DNA from: Benincasa hispida
Lineage: Eukaryota; Streptophyta; Magnoliopsida; Cucurbitales; Cucurbitaceae
Assembly (NCBI RefSeq): GCF_009727055.1
Contig: NC_052350.1
Location: 40,713,993-40,777,992 of the forward strand
DNA: 64,000 nucleotides
Reading direction: 5' to 3'
The notes beneath the pieces were generated by a model. That model worked only from the letters and a program-made list of their open reading frames with translations, did no database searches and was not told the DNA's origin. Shown here piece by piece: positions 23,713 through 33,738 of the stretch. Numbering within the stretch: position 1 is the first letter of the stretch; every line of letters starts with the position of its first letter. A program made the translations under genes and the position numbers.

Positions 23713-24372
23713 GTTCTTTATTAACTTGCTATTATTGGTCTATATTCGTGGACACAAAATTATATTTCTAGTGAGAAGTGTGCAGCTGTGGGTCTTTAGT
23801 GGAATGTATCCACAATTAATGAATATTGATTAATGTGGTTAATGAGTTTAGCCAATTAATCTCATATCGTTCAAGTTTCTTATCTATAGGTCCATGAGGT
23901 CTTTTTCCTAGCTTGTAAAGAGTATTGAGGTAATTATGTCTTGAATAAATTTTGAAATGTTCAAATTTGCTTAGGGAAATAATATAATGTATAATGATAT
24001 ATTATAATATAAAGTTTATATTTTTTAAATTTAAATTTAACTTTAATTTTGGATACGATTCAAAATTAATTTATGAGAGAATTAAATACTAGAAGTAGTT
24101 CAAATATTAATTTAATGTGAATTGGATTCATATTAAAACTATAAGTTAAAACTAATGCATATTAGATGCACATTAAAAGTATAGGTTATGAGAGAAATAC
24201 AATTGAATATGATTCAAATGTAGATTAAATTGAATATTAGATATTTAATTTTGTAATTAATTAATTGAAGAATTAATTGATAATTTTATTTTATTTGATT
24301 TAATAAATTAATTCAATTAAAACTATAGGTTATGTAGAGATGTTCATTTAAATATGATTGTATTAAATATGA
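23713..24372 (+). mobile_element. Copia LTR fragment (D family), plus orientation
   Basis: Reverse-complement match to the D LTR at about 33830-34430: 'ctataggttatg', 'gttcaaattt', 'ttaatgtggttaatgagtttagccaattaatctcatat' and 'ggtccatgaggtctt' occur in the same order. No coding sequence. Both ends are truncated. Confidence 0.65.
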
Positions 24373-24513
24373 ATGTATCTACACATATGTGTATATGTAT
24401 GTGTGTGTATATATATATATATGTATATATATATGTATGTATGTGTGTATATACATATATGTATGTATGTGTGTATATATATATGTATATATGTATGTAT
24501 GTGTATATATTAG
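24373..24513. repeat. TA/TG compound microsatellite
   Basis: About 140 bp of (TATG)n, (TGTA)n and (TA)n in irregular blocks. Confidence 0.95.
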
Positions 24514-24556
24514 TATAATATGTTACTATGTTATCACCGTATGATGTTATGAAAGA

Positions 24557-24704
24557 TTAGATAAGTGATAATTTATCCTCTTATCACTAGCTAGATTAGA
24601 TAAATTGGGTCACCATATGAACTGACCCAATTTTAGGGACATCCTTATTCCTTCTTGCATGCTAGATTAAATAAGTGATAATTTATCCTCTTATCACTAG
24701 CTAT
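24557..24704 (+). repeat. Duplicated ~40-bp palindrome-bearing segment
   Basis: 'GATAAGTGATAATTTATCC' plus 'tcttatcactagct' occurs at 24559-24593 and again at 24669-24702. Each copy contains the inverted pair ataagtgataa...ttatcactag and could fold as a hairpin. Confidence 0.75.
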
Positions 24705-24714
24705 CTATTATTGT

Positions 24715-24858
24715 GATCGTACAGGTTCACTACTACGAAAGACTATTATCCTACGGGCTCATTACTATGGAAGACTGTGATTCTACAATTCATTACTATG
24801 GAAGACCATGATCCTACGGGTTCACTACTATGTATGATTGTGATCCTATAGACTCACC
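24715..24858 (+). repeat. Tandem array, period about 32 bp
   Basis: Four and a half units starting near 24715, 24748, 24780, 24810 and 24843. Consensus is roughly 'gatCCTACgGGtTCAcTACTAtGgAAGAC'. It ends exactly where the next LTR (TGTAATGCCC) starts. Confidence 0.85.
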
Positions 24859-24859
24859 A

Positions 24860-25725
24860 TGTAATGCCCTGAGTTTAGGAGAGGGACGTGAATGAACTGA
24901 TATCACATTTGAATGAGATGGATCCTGAGGACATAAAAGTATTTTTAAGAAAGACATAAAAGAATTGAAAGTCATTACCTATACAACAAGGTGTACCTTC
25001 CTTTTCGGTGGTTCAATCATAAGAACTCCAAAGTCAAATATGCTTAGTCTGGAGCAATCCTATATTGGTCGACCTCTAGGAAATATTTTTAAGAAGCATG
25101 TAAATGAGGAATAACATGCTGAAAGGACCCGTGTTGGTTTGTGGGGAGAACTTTCACTCTTAGAAGCATTCGAGACAACCAAGGACGTCATAACCAAATC
25201 GTAGAGGATGTAGGACAATGTCGGAGCAATCAAGTGTCGGATTTGAATTTCAAATCCTTGTCTAAATCTAGGCCTAAGGCGTCTAGATGAGTATGTTTGT
25301 GCGTCTTCGTGGCCACCAGATATATGTGAAAGGACATGTTAAATTGTAGACTTGGATGGCCATCCATATTGAGCTATAATACACAAGCCACACTAGTTAT
25401 AGACATTCAATTGCATGTGATTGTGTAGTCTGATTCTAGGAATGGAGTTACTGAGTATTTTAAATACTCATTCTTTTCTTAAAATATTTTTAAGGTAAGT
25501 GTAAGGATGTACAGGGCACTTGACGAGGTGGTCTATTGACAGGGCGATAGAACTAGTAGTGAAGTCGTTTCCTCTTCAGTCCCGTGTTATGAACTTTTCA
25601 GTGTTTTATTAAGATTACAGTGCTAGTTGTTTTGCTCTCCATTGTTAATGTATTCTTTTAGATGTTTTTCGGTGACCCAAAATTAAATTTTATTTTAGTA
25701 TTCTTTAAATTATTCAGCGAACTCT
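24860..25725 (+). mobile_element. LTR-like fragment carrying 5S-rRNA-derived sequence
   Basis: Starts TGTAATGCCCTGAGTTTAGG. Its first ~230 bp match the reverse complement of 40052-40280, including the 5S-derived block. The remainder ('gtgttggtttgtgggga', 'ttttaaatactcattctttt', 'ttaaggtaagtgtaaggatg') looks like a chromovirus-type gypsy LTR end. It may be one LTR or two joined fragments. No coding sequence. It abuts element C at the TATTT target site. Confidence 0.55.
24978..25085 (+). other. 5S rRNA-derived segment in LTR (decayed)
   Basis: 'ctatacaaca', 'gtgtacc', 'atcataagaactccaaag', 'atgctt', 'gacctctagg' line up in order with plant 5S rRNA positions covering the internal pol III promoter (boxes A, IE, C). 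The copy at 40052-40163 is better preserved and confirms the match. Confidence 0.7.
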
Positions 25726-25730
25726 TATTT
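25726..25730 (+). repeat. Left target-site duplication of element C (TATTT)
   Basis: TATTT precedes the 5' LTR and is repeated at 31364-31368 after the 3' LTR. Confidence 0.9.
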
Positions 25731-26518
25731 TGTAGAAAATAACAAGGTATTTAAGTGGAGTTTATTGGGTTTTTAGAAAAATCAAAGGCCTAATGGCATT
25801 CTTGTAAATAATGAGCAGTGGCATTTTTGTAATATCTCTTTTCTTCTCCACTTAGGGCACATTAGCGTGACTTTTTGAAAAGAGAAAAAAGGGAGCTGCC
25901 TGGGAATTTTTCGATGCAGCAACAACCGCCTGAAGAACAAGGAGCCGACTGGGACGAGATTGGAGTTCGGATTTCGTCCGACTGTGGGTGGTTCGTTTGG
26001 CATGTGTCCGCGGCGTGCTCGCGTGGTTTCAGTCAGCGGTCGGTTCTCGCGTGGTTTAGCGGCCGGTTCTCACATGGTTTAAGTCAGTTTCAGTCTGGTG
26101 GGTGCCGAGTTTGGGTGTCGCGGTCCGGTCTGAGAACCTCGTCATGGAGGCTGTTTCTGGCAGAGGTGAGAGATACACGCGGGTCTACACGTGGTTCTCC
26201 GGTCAGAGGCGAGTAGCACACTATTTTGGGCTGTTTTGCAGTGGGTTGTTCTTAGTTTTCAGAGGCACGTTGTGTGCGGATCTCTCTTGGTATCAGTGGA
26301 TACTGAAATTACAGATTGGTGAATTCGTTGATTATCTGTAATTTGTAAAATTCCTTTATTGCTCATTAATAAATTAATTCAAGTTCGTTCTCAAAGTGAA
26401 TGTAGACCAAACTGGTCGAACCATTATATATCTTGGTGTTTTTTACTGCTTTCGATTTATTTCTGCTGATTTTTTGCCTTATGTTTGGCCATCTAAGTTA
26501 GGTTCAGAAACTCTCACA
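25731..26518 (+). mobile_element. 5' LTR of copia element C
   Basis: 788 bp, starting TGTAGAAAATAACAAGG and ending 'aactctcaca'. It pairs with 30597-31363 (767 bp). It has a region with repeated 'CGCGTGGTTT(A/C)AG' words (26010-26090) and a 56-bp segment (about 25900-25957) that the 3' LTR lacks. The two LTRs differ at many bases. A 'ttaataaattaattcaa' segment follows near 26366. Confidence 0.93.
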
Positions 26519-26520
26519 AG

Positions 26521-26534
26521 TGGTATCAAAGCTC
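26521..26534 (+). other. Primer-binding site of element C
   Basis: TGGTATCAAAGCTC, two bases after the LTR, similar to the initiator-Met tRNA complement. Confidence 0.88.
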
Positions 26535-26615
26535 TAGTTGATCCAAGGAGGGTGTGTGGTAGTGTGTGTTGGCATTTTCTGTGTTCAAGTATTTTTGTTG
26601 GAATTAATTTGACAG

Positions 26616-28136
26616 ATGGCTTCGATGTCTACACGGTTCGAAGTTGTTAAATTTGATGAGAAATGTGATTTCAGGTTATGGAAGAAAAAGATTAGGGCTA
26701 TTCTGGTACAACAAAAGGTAGCCAAAATCTTAGACGAAGATAACCTTCCACCAACAATTACAGAAGTTGAAAAAAGGGATATGGATGAGATTGCCTATTC
26801 GACAATAATTCTGTATCTGTCAGATGGAGTGCTTAGGCTAGTAGATGAGGCCACTACTACAGCGCAGTTGTGGAAGAAACTGGAAAGTCTTTATTTGACT
26901 AAGTCCTTGCCAAATAAATTATATCTAAAGGAGAAATTCTTTGGATATAAGATGGACTCAAGTAATGGCTTAGAAGAGAACCTATATGAATTTCAGAAGA
27001 TTATAGTTGATCTCAATAACATTGGTGAGAAGATGTCGGATGAAAATCAAGCAGTTATTCTTCTGAATTCTTTGTCAGAATCGTATCGAGAAGTTAAGAC
27101 GGTTATTAAATATGGACGGGATTCATTGTCCATGGATATAGTGTTGGATGCCTTGAGAACGAGAAATCTCGAGATTAAAAAGGAACGCAAGGATGGAGAG
27201 TTACTCATGGCCAGAGACAAAAATGAGAAAAAGAACGGAAAAGGAAAAAAGTCGAGATCCAAGTTGAAATCAAAGAGAAAAAGCAAAAAATGTTTCCTAT
27301 GTCATAAAGAAGGACACTTTAGAAAAAATTGCCCTTTGAATAAGAGCAAGGAAGCATCAAGTAACAAGCATATAGGGGATTCTAGTGCAGCAAATATTAC
27401 TGATAGGTATGATTCAGCAGAGGTTTTGATGGTGTCCAGTAGGGACAATCAGAATGCTTGGATCATGGATTCAGGGTGCACATTTCACATGACTCCTAAT
27501 CGGGATTTCATGATTGACTTTCAGGAAAATGATGGGGGATCAGTTTTGCTTGGTGATAATGGTGCTTGTGATGTAAAAGGAATTGGGTCAGTTCGAATTG
27601 CAACACATGATGGTATGATCAGAATTCTTACAAATGTAAGGTATGTTCCAGAACTCAAACGAAATCTAATTTCTCTGGGCGAATTAGATAGAGCAGGTTA
27701 TTCTTATAAATCTGAGAATGGAGTTCTAAAGGTTATCAAAGGTTCTTTGGTTAAGTTGAAGGGGACCTTGAGGAATGGTCTTTATGTGTTGGGGAGTACT
27801 GCAGTTTCAGGTAGTGTTACTGTTGCATCTGGGAAAGAAACAGATAAGTCTATGTTATGGCATAATAGACTAGCGCAGTCAGGTAGTGTTACTGTTGAAT
27901 TCCCATTTTGTGAACATTGCATAATGGGAAAGTCTAGTAGAGTGAAGTTTGGGAAAGGGAAGCATTCTACCACGGGAATTTTGGATTATGTTCATTCAGA
28001 TTTGTGGGGTCCTACAAAGGTACTTTTTATGGGAGGTTCGAGATACTTTATGTCGATCATTGATGACTTTTCAAGAAAGGTGTGGATGTATCGACTGAAA
28101 CAAAAGGATGAAGCTTTTGAAAAATTTCTTGAATAG
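26616..28136 (+). pseudogene. Element C gag-protease-integrase, N-terminal 506 codons
   Basis: The ATG at 26616 opens a 506-codon frame, the longest in the window. Gag (UBN2-like) spans about residues 10-190. A lysine-rich stretch leads to the CCHC knuckle Cys226-Cys229-His234-Cys239 ('CFLCHKEGHFRKNC'). The protease active site is at 285-287 ('WIMDSGCTFHM'). The GAG-pre-integrase box 'MLWHNRLA' (413-420) is damaged by a deletion. Integrase follows with 'CEHCIMGK', Asp462 in 'HSDLWGP' and 'SIIDDFSRKVW' (480-490). A TAG at 28134-28136 stops it where relatives usually have Trp. Domain order is that of Tork/TNT-type copia elements. Retrotransposon protein, not host. Confidence 0.92.
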
Positions 28137-29098
28137 AAAAAGCAGGTTGAGAACCAGACAGACAAGAAGGTAAAGTATCTGAGGATAGACAATGGTTTGG
28201 AATTTATGAATCATAAATTTGATAAATTTTGCAAATCTGAGGGAATTACGAGGCATTTCACTGTTACGTACACTCCACAGCAGAATGGTTTAGCTGAGAG
28301 GTTCAATAGAATAATTATGGAGCGTACAAGATGTCTCTTAACAAATGCTTCATTACCCTTGCAATTTTGGGGGGAAGCTACCCAAACAGCCTGTTATCTT
28401 ATTAATAGGAGTTCGTCTTCCGCTTTAGGCCTAAAGAGTCCTCAGGAGATATAGACAGGAAAAGCTCCTAGCTTGGATCATCTCAGAGTGTTTGGATGTT
28501 CAGCTTATGCTCATGTTAAGGAAGGGAAGCTGAATAAGAGGGCACTGAAATGTATGTTTATTGGCTATTCTCAGGGTTTTAAAGGATATAAACTTTGGTG
28601 CTTGAAAGAGTGTAGAAATAAATGCATTATCAGCAGAGATGTGACTTTAATGAAATAGAGATGCCATTTCGTGTCAAAGAGCAGCAGAAACAGCAAACAG
28701 TTAATCAGATTGAGGTAGAGGTTAGAATTGATTCTAAAGCACGACCATCAGTTAGTTCAGGTGATTCCAGTGATCAGTCATCCAGTTCTGATGGTAGACA
28801 ACCTCAACTGCAGAGGACTTTGATTGATGAGGGAGATTTGAGTGAAGAAAGCTCAAGTAGCAGTGACCTACAGAACTATCAGCTTACACGTGACAGGCCT
28901 CAGTGGGTGAGGCAAGCTCCTACGAGGTATGGTTATACTGATTTAGTTGCTTATGCTCTTACTTGTGCAGCTGACAGTATTGAAGTAGAGCCTCTTACTT
29001 TTTTGAGGAGGCTATTGTATCTGATTCGAAGGAACAGTGGAAGGATGCTATGGAAGCAGAGTTGTTCTCGTTGCAGAAGAATCAGACATGGTCATTAG
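28137..29098 (+). pseudogene. Element C integrase C-terminus and linker
   Basis: Same frame as upstream to 28658: 'LRIDNGLEF' with the second catalytic Asp, 'TPQQNGLAERFNR' with the third catalytic Glu, 'SLDHLRVFGCSAYAHV', 'FIGYSQGFKGYKLW'. A second in-frame TAG lies at 28452-28454. Near 28650 a one-base indel shifts the frame ('CIISRDVTLMK' then 'NEIEMPFRVKEQQKQ'). The linker (28660-28990) is Ser/Gln/Asp-rich. A further frameshift falls in the T run at about 28999. Confidence 0.88.
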
Positions 29099-30541
29099 TT
29101 ACAAAGCCTCCTAATCAGAAACTCATTCAGTCAAAGTGGATTTATAAAATCAAGCCAGGTACAGGAGGTGACAGCAAGCCTAGGTATAAGGCTAGACTGG
29201 TAGCCAAGGGCTACACTCAAAAGCAGGGAGTTGACTTTCATGAGATTTTCTCTTCGTTGATTAATTTTATCTATTGTTGTTCACTTTGATATGTTTATTG
29301 AACAGATGGACGTCACTACAACTTTCCTTCATGGTGAATTGAAGGAAGTGGTCTACATGGCTCAATCTAAGGGCTATGAGGTGAAAGGAAAGGAATACAT
29401 GGTTTGTCGTCTTCACAGGTCCATCTATGGACTGAAGCAATCACCGAGACAGTGGTATATTAGGTTTGACACCTTTATTCTGAAGCAGGGGTTTCACAGG
29501 AGCTTATATGATGCCTGCGTGTACTAGAAACTATCTCAGAAAGGTACATATACTTATCTACTTCTGTATGTAGATGATATGATTCTAGTGTCTAAGGATT
29601 ATTTTGAAATCTGTGATCTCAAGAAACGATTGAGTAGTGAATTTGAGATGAAATATTTAGGTGAATTGAAAAGGATCCTAGGCATGGACGTGAAAAAAGA
29701 TAGGGAGAAAGGTTTGTTAACCATTTCGCAAGAGTGTTATGTGCATAAACTGCTTGAGAAGTATAATATGTCTGGTTGTAAGGCAGTTTTGACACCCTTA
29801 GCATCTCATTTTAGGCTTTCTTCGTCTCAATGTCCTGTTACTGAATAAGAAAGGTTAGAGATTGCTAATATTTCCTATTATAATGTTGTTGGAAGTATTA
29901 TGTATTTGATGATTTGTACTAGGCCTGACTTTGGTTATGCTATGAGTATGATAAGTAGGTTTATGTCAAATCCTGGGAAGGAGCATTGGAATGCAGTTAA
30001 ATGGGTGCTTCGATATTTGAAAGGTAGTGCCAGTATATCATTGTGTTTTAGAAGGAATTGTGATAAATCAGCACTGTTGGAAGGCTTCACAAATGCAGAT
30101 TATGCTGCAGACCTTGACAAAAAAAGGTCTCTATCAGGTCACATTTTTCGTTTGTTTGGTAATGTGGTCAGTTGGAAGGTTGTTCTACAGTCAGTTTTTG
30201 CCTTGTCTACTACTCAGTTAGAGTATATTTCAGTGGGTGAAGCTGTGAAAGAGGCAGTGTGGTTGAAAAGGATAGCTGGTGAGTTGTTGTCGCAGAAGTT
30301 CATTCCTATCGTCCGCTGTGATTGCAAGAGTGCTATTCATCTTGCGAAGAATCCATCTCATCACGAACGGTCTAAGCATATCGATGTCAAATTTCATTTT
30401 ATCAGAGAAGTCGTGGCCCAAAAAGATGTTGAACTGGTCAAGGTTCATACAGTTGAGAATTTGTTAGATATGTTAACCAAGGTTCTTCCAGCCCATAGGT
30501 TCAAATACCTATTAAATGGGTTGAATATTCAATCTGGATGA
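29099..30541 (+). pseudogene. Element C reverse transcriptase and RNase H
   Basis: RVT_2 starts near 29005 ('KDAMEAELFSLQKNQTW'), with 'SKWIYKIKPG' and '[20 protein letters not shown]'. A frameshift near 29260 follows, then 'EQMDVTTTFLHGEL', 'RSIYGLKQSPRQWYIRF', a TAG at 29525-29527 and 'LLYVDDMILVSKD' (YVDD, about 29567). A TAA at 29846-29848 precedes the RNase H part: 'YLMICTRPDFGYAM', 'YLKGSASISLCF', 'STTQLEYISVGEAVKEAVWLK', 'RCDCKSAIHLAKNP' and 'HIDVKFHFIREVV', ending TGA at 30541. Protein order and length are complete apart from these breaks. Confidence 0.92.
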
Positions 30542-30581
30542 TAAGAAGATTAGAGAATCAGCTTGACACTTAAATATTCTT

Positions 30582-30596
30582 GTTATGAGGGAGATT
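30582..30596 (+). other. Polypurine tract of element C
   Basis: 'TATGAGGGAGATT' immediately precedes the 3' LTR start TGTAGAAAAT. Confidence 0.8.
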
Positions 30597-31363
30597 TGTA
30601 GAAAATAACAAGGTATTTAAGTGGGTTTTATTGGGTTTTTGGAAAAATTAAAGGCCCAATGACATTCTTGTAAATAATGAACAGTGGCATTTTTGTAATA
30701 TCACTTTTCTTCTCCACTTAGGGCACATTAGCGTGACTTTTTGAAAAGAGAAAAAAGGGAGCCGCCTGGGACGAAGATTGGAGTTCGGATTTCGTCCGAT
30801 CGTAGGTGGTTTGTTCGGCGTGTGTCCGCGGCATGCTCACGTGGTTTCAGTCCGCGACGTGCTCGCGTGGTTTTAGTCAACGGCCGGTTCTCGCGTTGTT
30901 CAGCGGCTGGTTCTTGCGTGGTTTAAGTCAGTTCCGATTTGGTGGGTGCCGAGTTCGAGTGTCGCGATCTGGTCTAAGAAGTTCGTCGTGGAGGCTGTTT
31001 CCGACAGCGGTGAGAGATATGCGGGCGTCTGCACGTGGTTCGCCGGTCAGAGGCGGGTAGCACACTATTTTTGGTTGTTTTGCAGCAGGTTGTTCTCAGT
31101 TTTCAGAGGCGACGTTGTGTGCGGATCTCTCTTGGTATCAGTCGATACTGAAATTACAGATTGGTGAATTCGTTGATTATCTGTAATTTGTAAAATTCCT
31201 TTATTGCTCATTAATAAATTAATTCAAACTGGTTCTCAAAGTGGATGTAGACCAAACTGGTCGAACTACTATATATCTTGGTGTTCTTTACTGCTTTCGA
31301 TTTATTTCTGCTGATTGTTTGCGTTCTGTTTGGCCATCTAAGTTAAGTTCAGAAACTCTCACA
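30597..31363 (+). mobile_element. 3' LTR of copia element C, followed by TSD TATTT
   Basis: 767 bp, TGTAGAAAATAACAAGG to 'aactctcaca', followed by TATTT at 31364-31368. Compared with the 5' LTR it lacks a 56-bp segment after 'gggagc(c/t)gcctggga' and has one extra 'gtgctcgcgtggtttcag' unit near 30840-30875. Confidence 0.93.
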
Positions 31364-31368
31364 TATTT

Positions 31369-32913
31369 ATTTATGAAAGAAAAAAAAAACTTTATTTTAT
31401 GTCAGAAAAAGTAAACCAGTCTTGGTTTTAAAATTGCAAGCATGATAGTAATGACCCAAATTAGAGATCTCAAATCATCGACACCTAACAATTTTTTCTG
31501 CTTTTGTGCTTAGATATAAGAGCAAAAAGTCAAATTATTTCTCTCTGCCCTCCATCTGTAATAATCGTCAACCAATCTGATTTTCGAACTCAAGTACAAT
31601 GCCTCCTTATTCCAACTTCCAAGATGTTTGCTCTGTTTCCACCCGTTCGTTTTGTTTTTTTTTTTCCTAATAAAATATGAGCAATACTGGTTTTACACAA
31701 AAAAAAGAGAGTGAACTTTGATAATTGTGAGAAGAACGAAAGTGAGAAAGCCGAAGGTTGAAAGACCTTCGTTCTTCACTAGCGATGACAATGACAACAA
31801 AAAATGTGTAGTGCGGTAATGGGAGGTTGAAGGAGAAGGTGGAGAATGGGAAAGGGAGAGGGGTGCCATATCATAAAAAAATAATATTGTAATAAGTGTG
31901 TCCAAATCAAGTAGTTGACTAATCATGTTTAATGGCCACATCATTTTACTGTTTATCAACTTATGGTCCAGATAATCTCATGGATCATTTAGAACTATTT
32001 TCCAAATGTCAATAACTAAAATGTTCACACTTGAAATTTTAGGGACCAAAGAGACATCAACTTCAAACTTGGACCAAAAATGCATTTTGCCCAAAGAAAT
32101 ATTAATACATAAATGGATAATATTAGTTTTGAAACAATAATTATTAAGGGTATTTGGAGAAGCAATTTGGAACGGGTTGAGTGGGCTATAATAGTCCATT
32201 CAACGTTTGGGACGTGTGTTATTTTAACCCCTATTTTGTTATAATAACACTATTTACTACTCAAATGGTTAAAATAATCAGCTCTCCTTCCCTTTAATGC
32301 TTCCAATAACTCTATCTGCTGATGACCAACTCTGACGACCACATCAATCACCAACTTTCGTGATCACTTCGGCAACCAATTCCAATGAAGACTACCTTCG
32401 ATGCCCAATATCAACGACAAACCACCTCCGCAACTAGCCCCGACAATTAGCTCTGGTGGCTAACTCGAACGATCACCTCTAGAGACCACATATATGATTA
32501 ACTCTGACGACCAACTCTAGCAACCATTACAGCATGCAATCCATAGTGTTTAGTAATCTTCTTTTATAATAATTTGATATTAATAGAAATATTTTGAGCA
32601 TATAACATACCAAACACGCTTGATAAATCCTTCTTCTTGAACTGGTTTTGAATGATAACGACCTACCATCAGTATATATTTTTTAAATCATGTATCTAAA
32701 TTAACAATATTTTTTTTTTATCTCATTCTGATTGTGGCTTGTATTTGGCAACTATTAATCCTAGATATACGTTTTTTGTGCAATATTATGGAGTTAAAAA
32801 AAATGGTTGCTTTTGTACACCTTCCAATATGTAGTTTTCATGCTTAATCAAATTATAAACATTTTTAGCATAATCACACCTATTTTGTTCATGTTCAACA
32901 ATAATATTGACAC
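31369..32913. other. Region with no gene seen
   Basis: AT-rich sequence with no LTR ends, conserved protein or RNA gene that I can recognise. Short open frames at 31693-31959 and 31978-32199 have no family resemblance. This could be the oldest low-copy background in the window. Confidence 0.5.
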
Positions 32914-33569
32914 TGTAAGGATAAAAACCCCAATGTAGCAGAAAAAACCAAGACCTAACTCATAATTATTTTAGATTCCAAAATATCAAAACATTGGGGC
33001 AAATTACTGGATAACCAAAGGCCTAAAAATCTCAAGTTACTGTAAAATTTAGATTAAACATGCTTTAAAAATTATGAATTTAATCCTACAGAAAAAAAAG
33101 AAAGTTACTTACTTTTGTTGATGCCTCGAATGGAAAAACGTCAATTCTTCTCTAGGATGGATTTCTCGAACACCACCACTTGGGAGCCTTCCTATTCTCT
33201 GAATAATTGTGGTATTGGTTTGTGGGAACCAATCTTAAGAAGGAAAAGGAAAATCACCATAATTTTGTGATTTTCAGAGAGAAGTTTAGAGATAATTTCA
33301 CATAGAACCTTTCTGTAAAAAAACCACTTTGAAAAAAAAATTCTTCTTTTTGATACTTTTTGCAGGTTTTACAACCAATGGAGAGAGAGGAAAATGTAGG
33401 AGCTATCCCACGTTTCTGATAACTCCCTTATGTGGGAGTTATTTATTTGATTTTATAAAATCAAATAATTAACTAAATTAAAATAGTTAATAATTAATTA
33501 ATTTGAGATTTTCAGAAATAAAAAAACAAGGAAAATTATTTACACAAAATAGCAAAATTTATTCTTCTT

Positions 33570-33701
33570 TAGTAGAGGTTGATAGAGGTTGATAGAGGCT
33601 GATAGAAGACAATCAGTGTTTATCAATGATAGAAATTGATAGAAGTCTATCATTGATACTATGTGATAGATGCTGATAGAAGTTTATCTATCTCTATCAA
33701 T

Positions 33702-33702
<1 letters not shown>
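33570..33702. repeat. TGATAGA minisatellite
   Basis: About 13 occurrences of TGATAGA/TCTATCA in both orientations ('gttgatagaggttgatagagg...', 'atctatctctatcaatgg'), directly followed by the poly-T run. Confidence 0.85.

Positions 33703-33703
<1 letters not shown>

Positions 33704-33735
<32 letters not shown>
33704..33735. repeat. Poly-T run (32 bases)
   Basis: Uninterrupted T run; length uncertain in any assembly. Confidence 0.95.

Positions 33736-33738
<3 letters not shown>

Noticed and set aside
24978..25085. Functional 5S rRNA gene
   Set aside because: Many mismatches, no 5S array context, and it lies within an LTR-like unit.
25875..26650. Frames of 113, 79 and 84 codons as genes
   Set aside because: They lie inside the 5' LTR and leader of element C, and similar frames appear in the 3' LTR (30741-31167).
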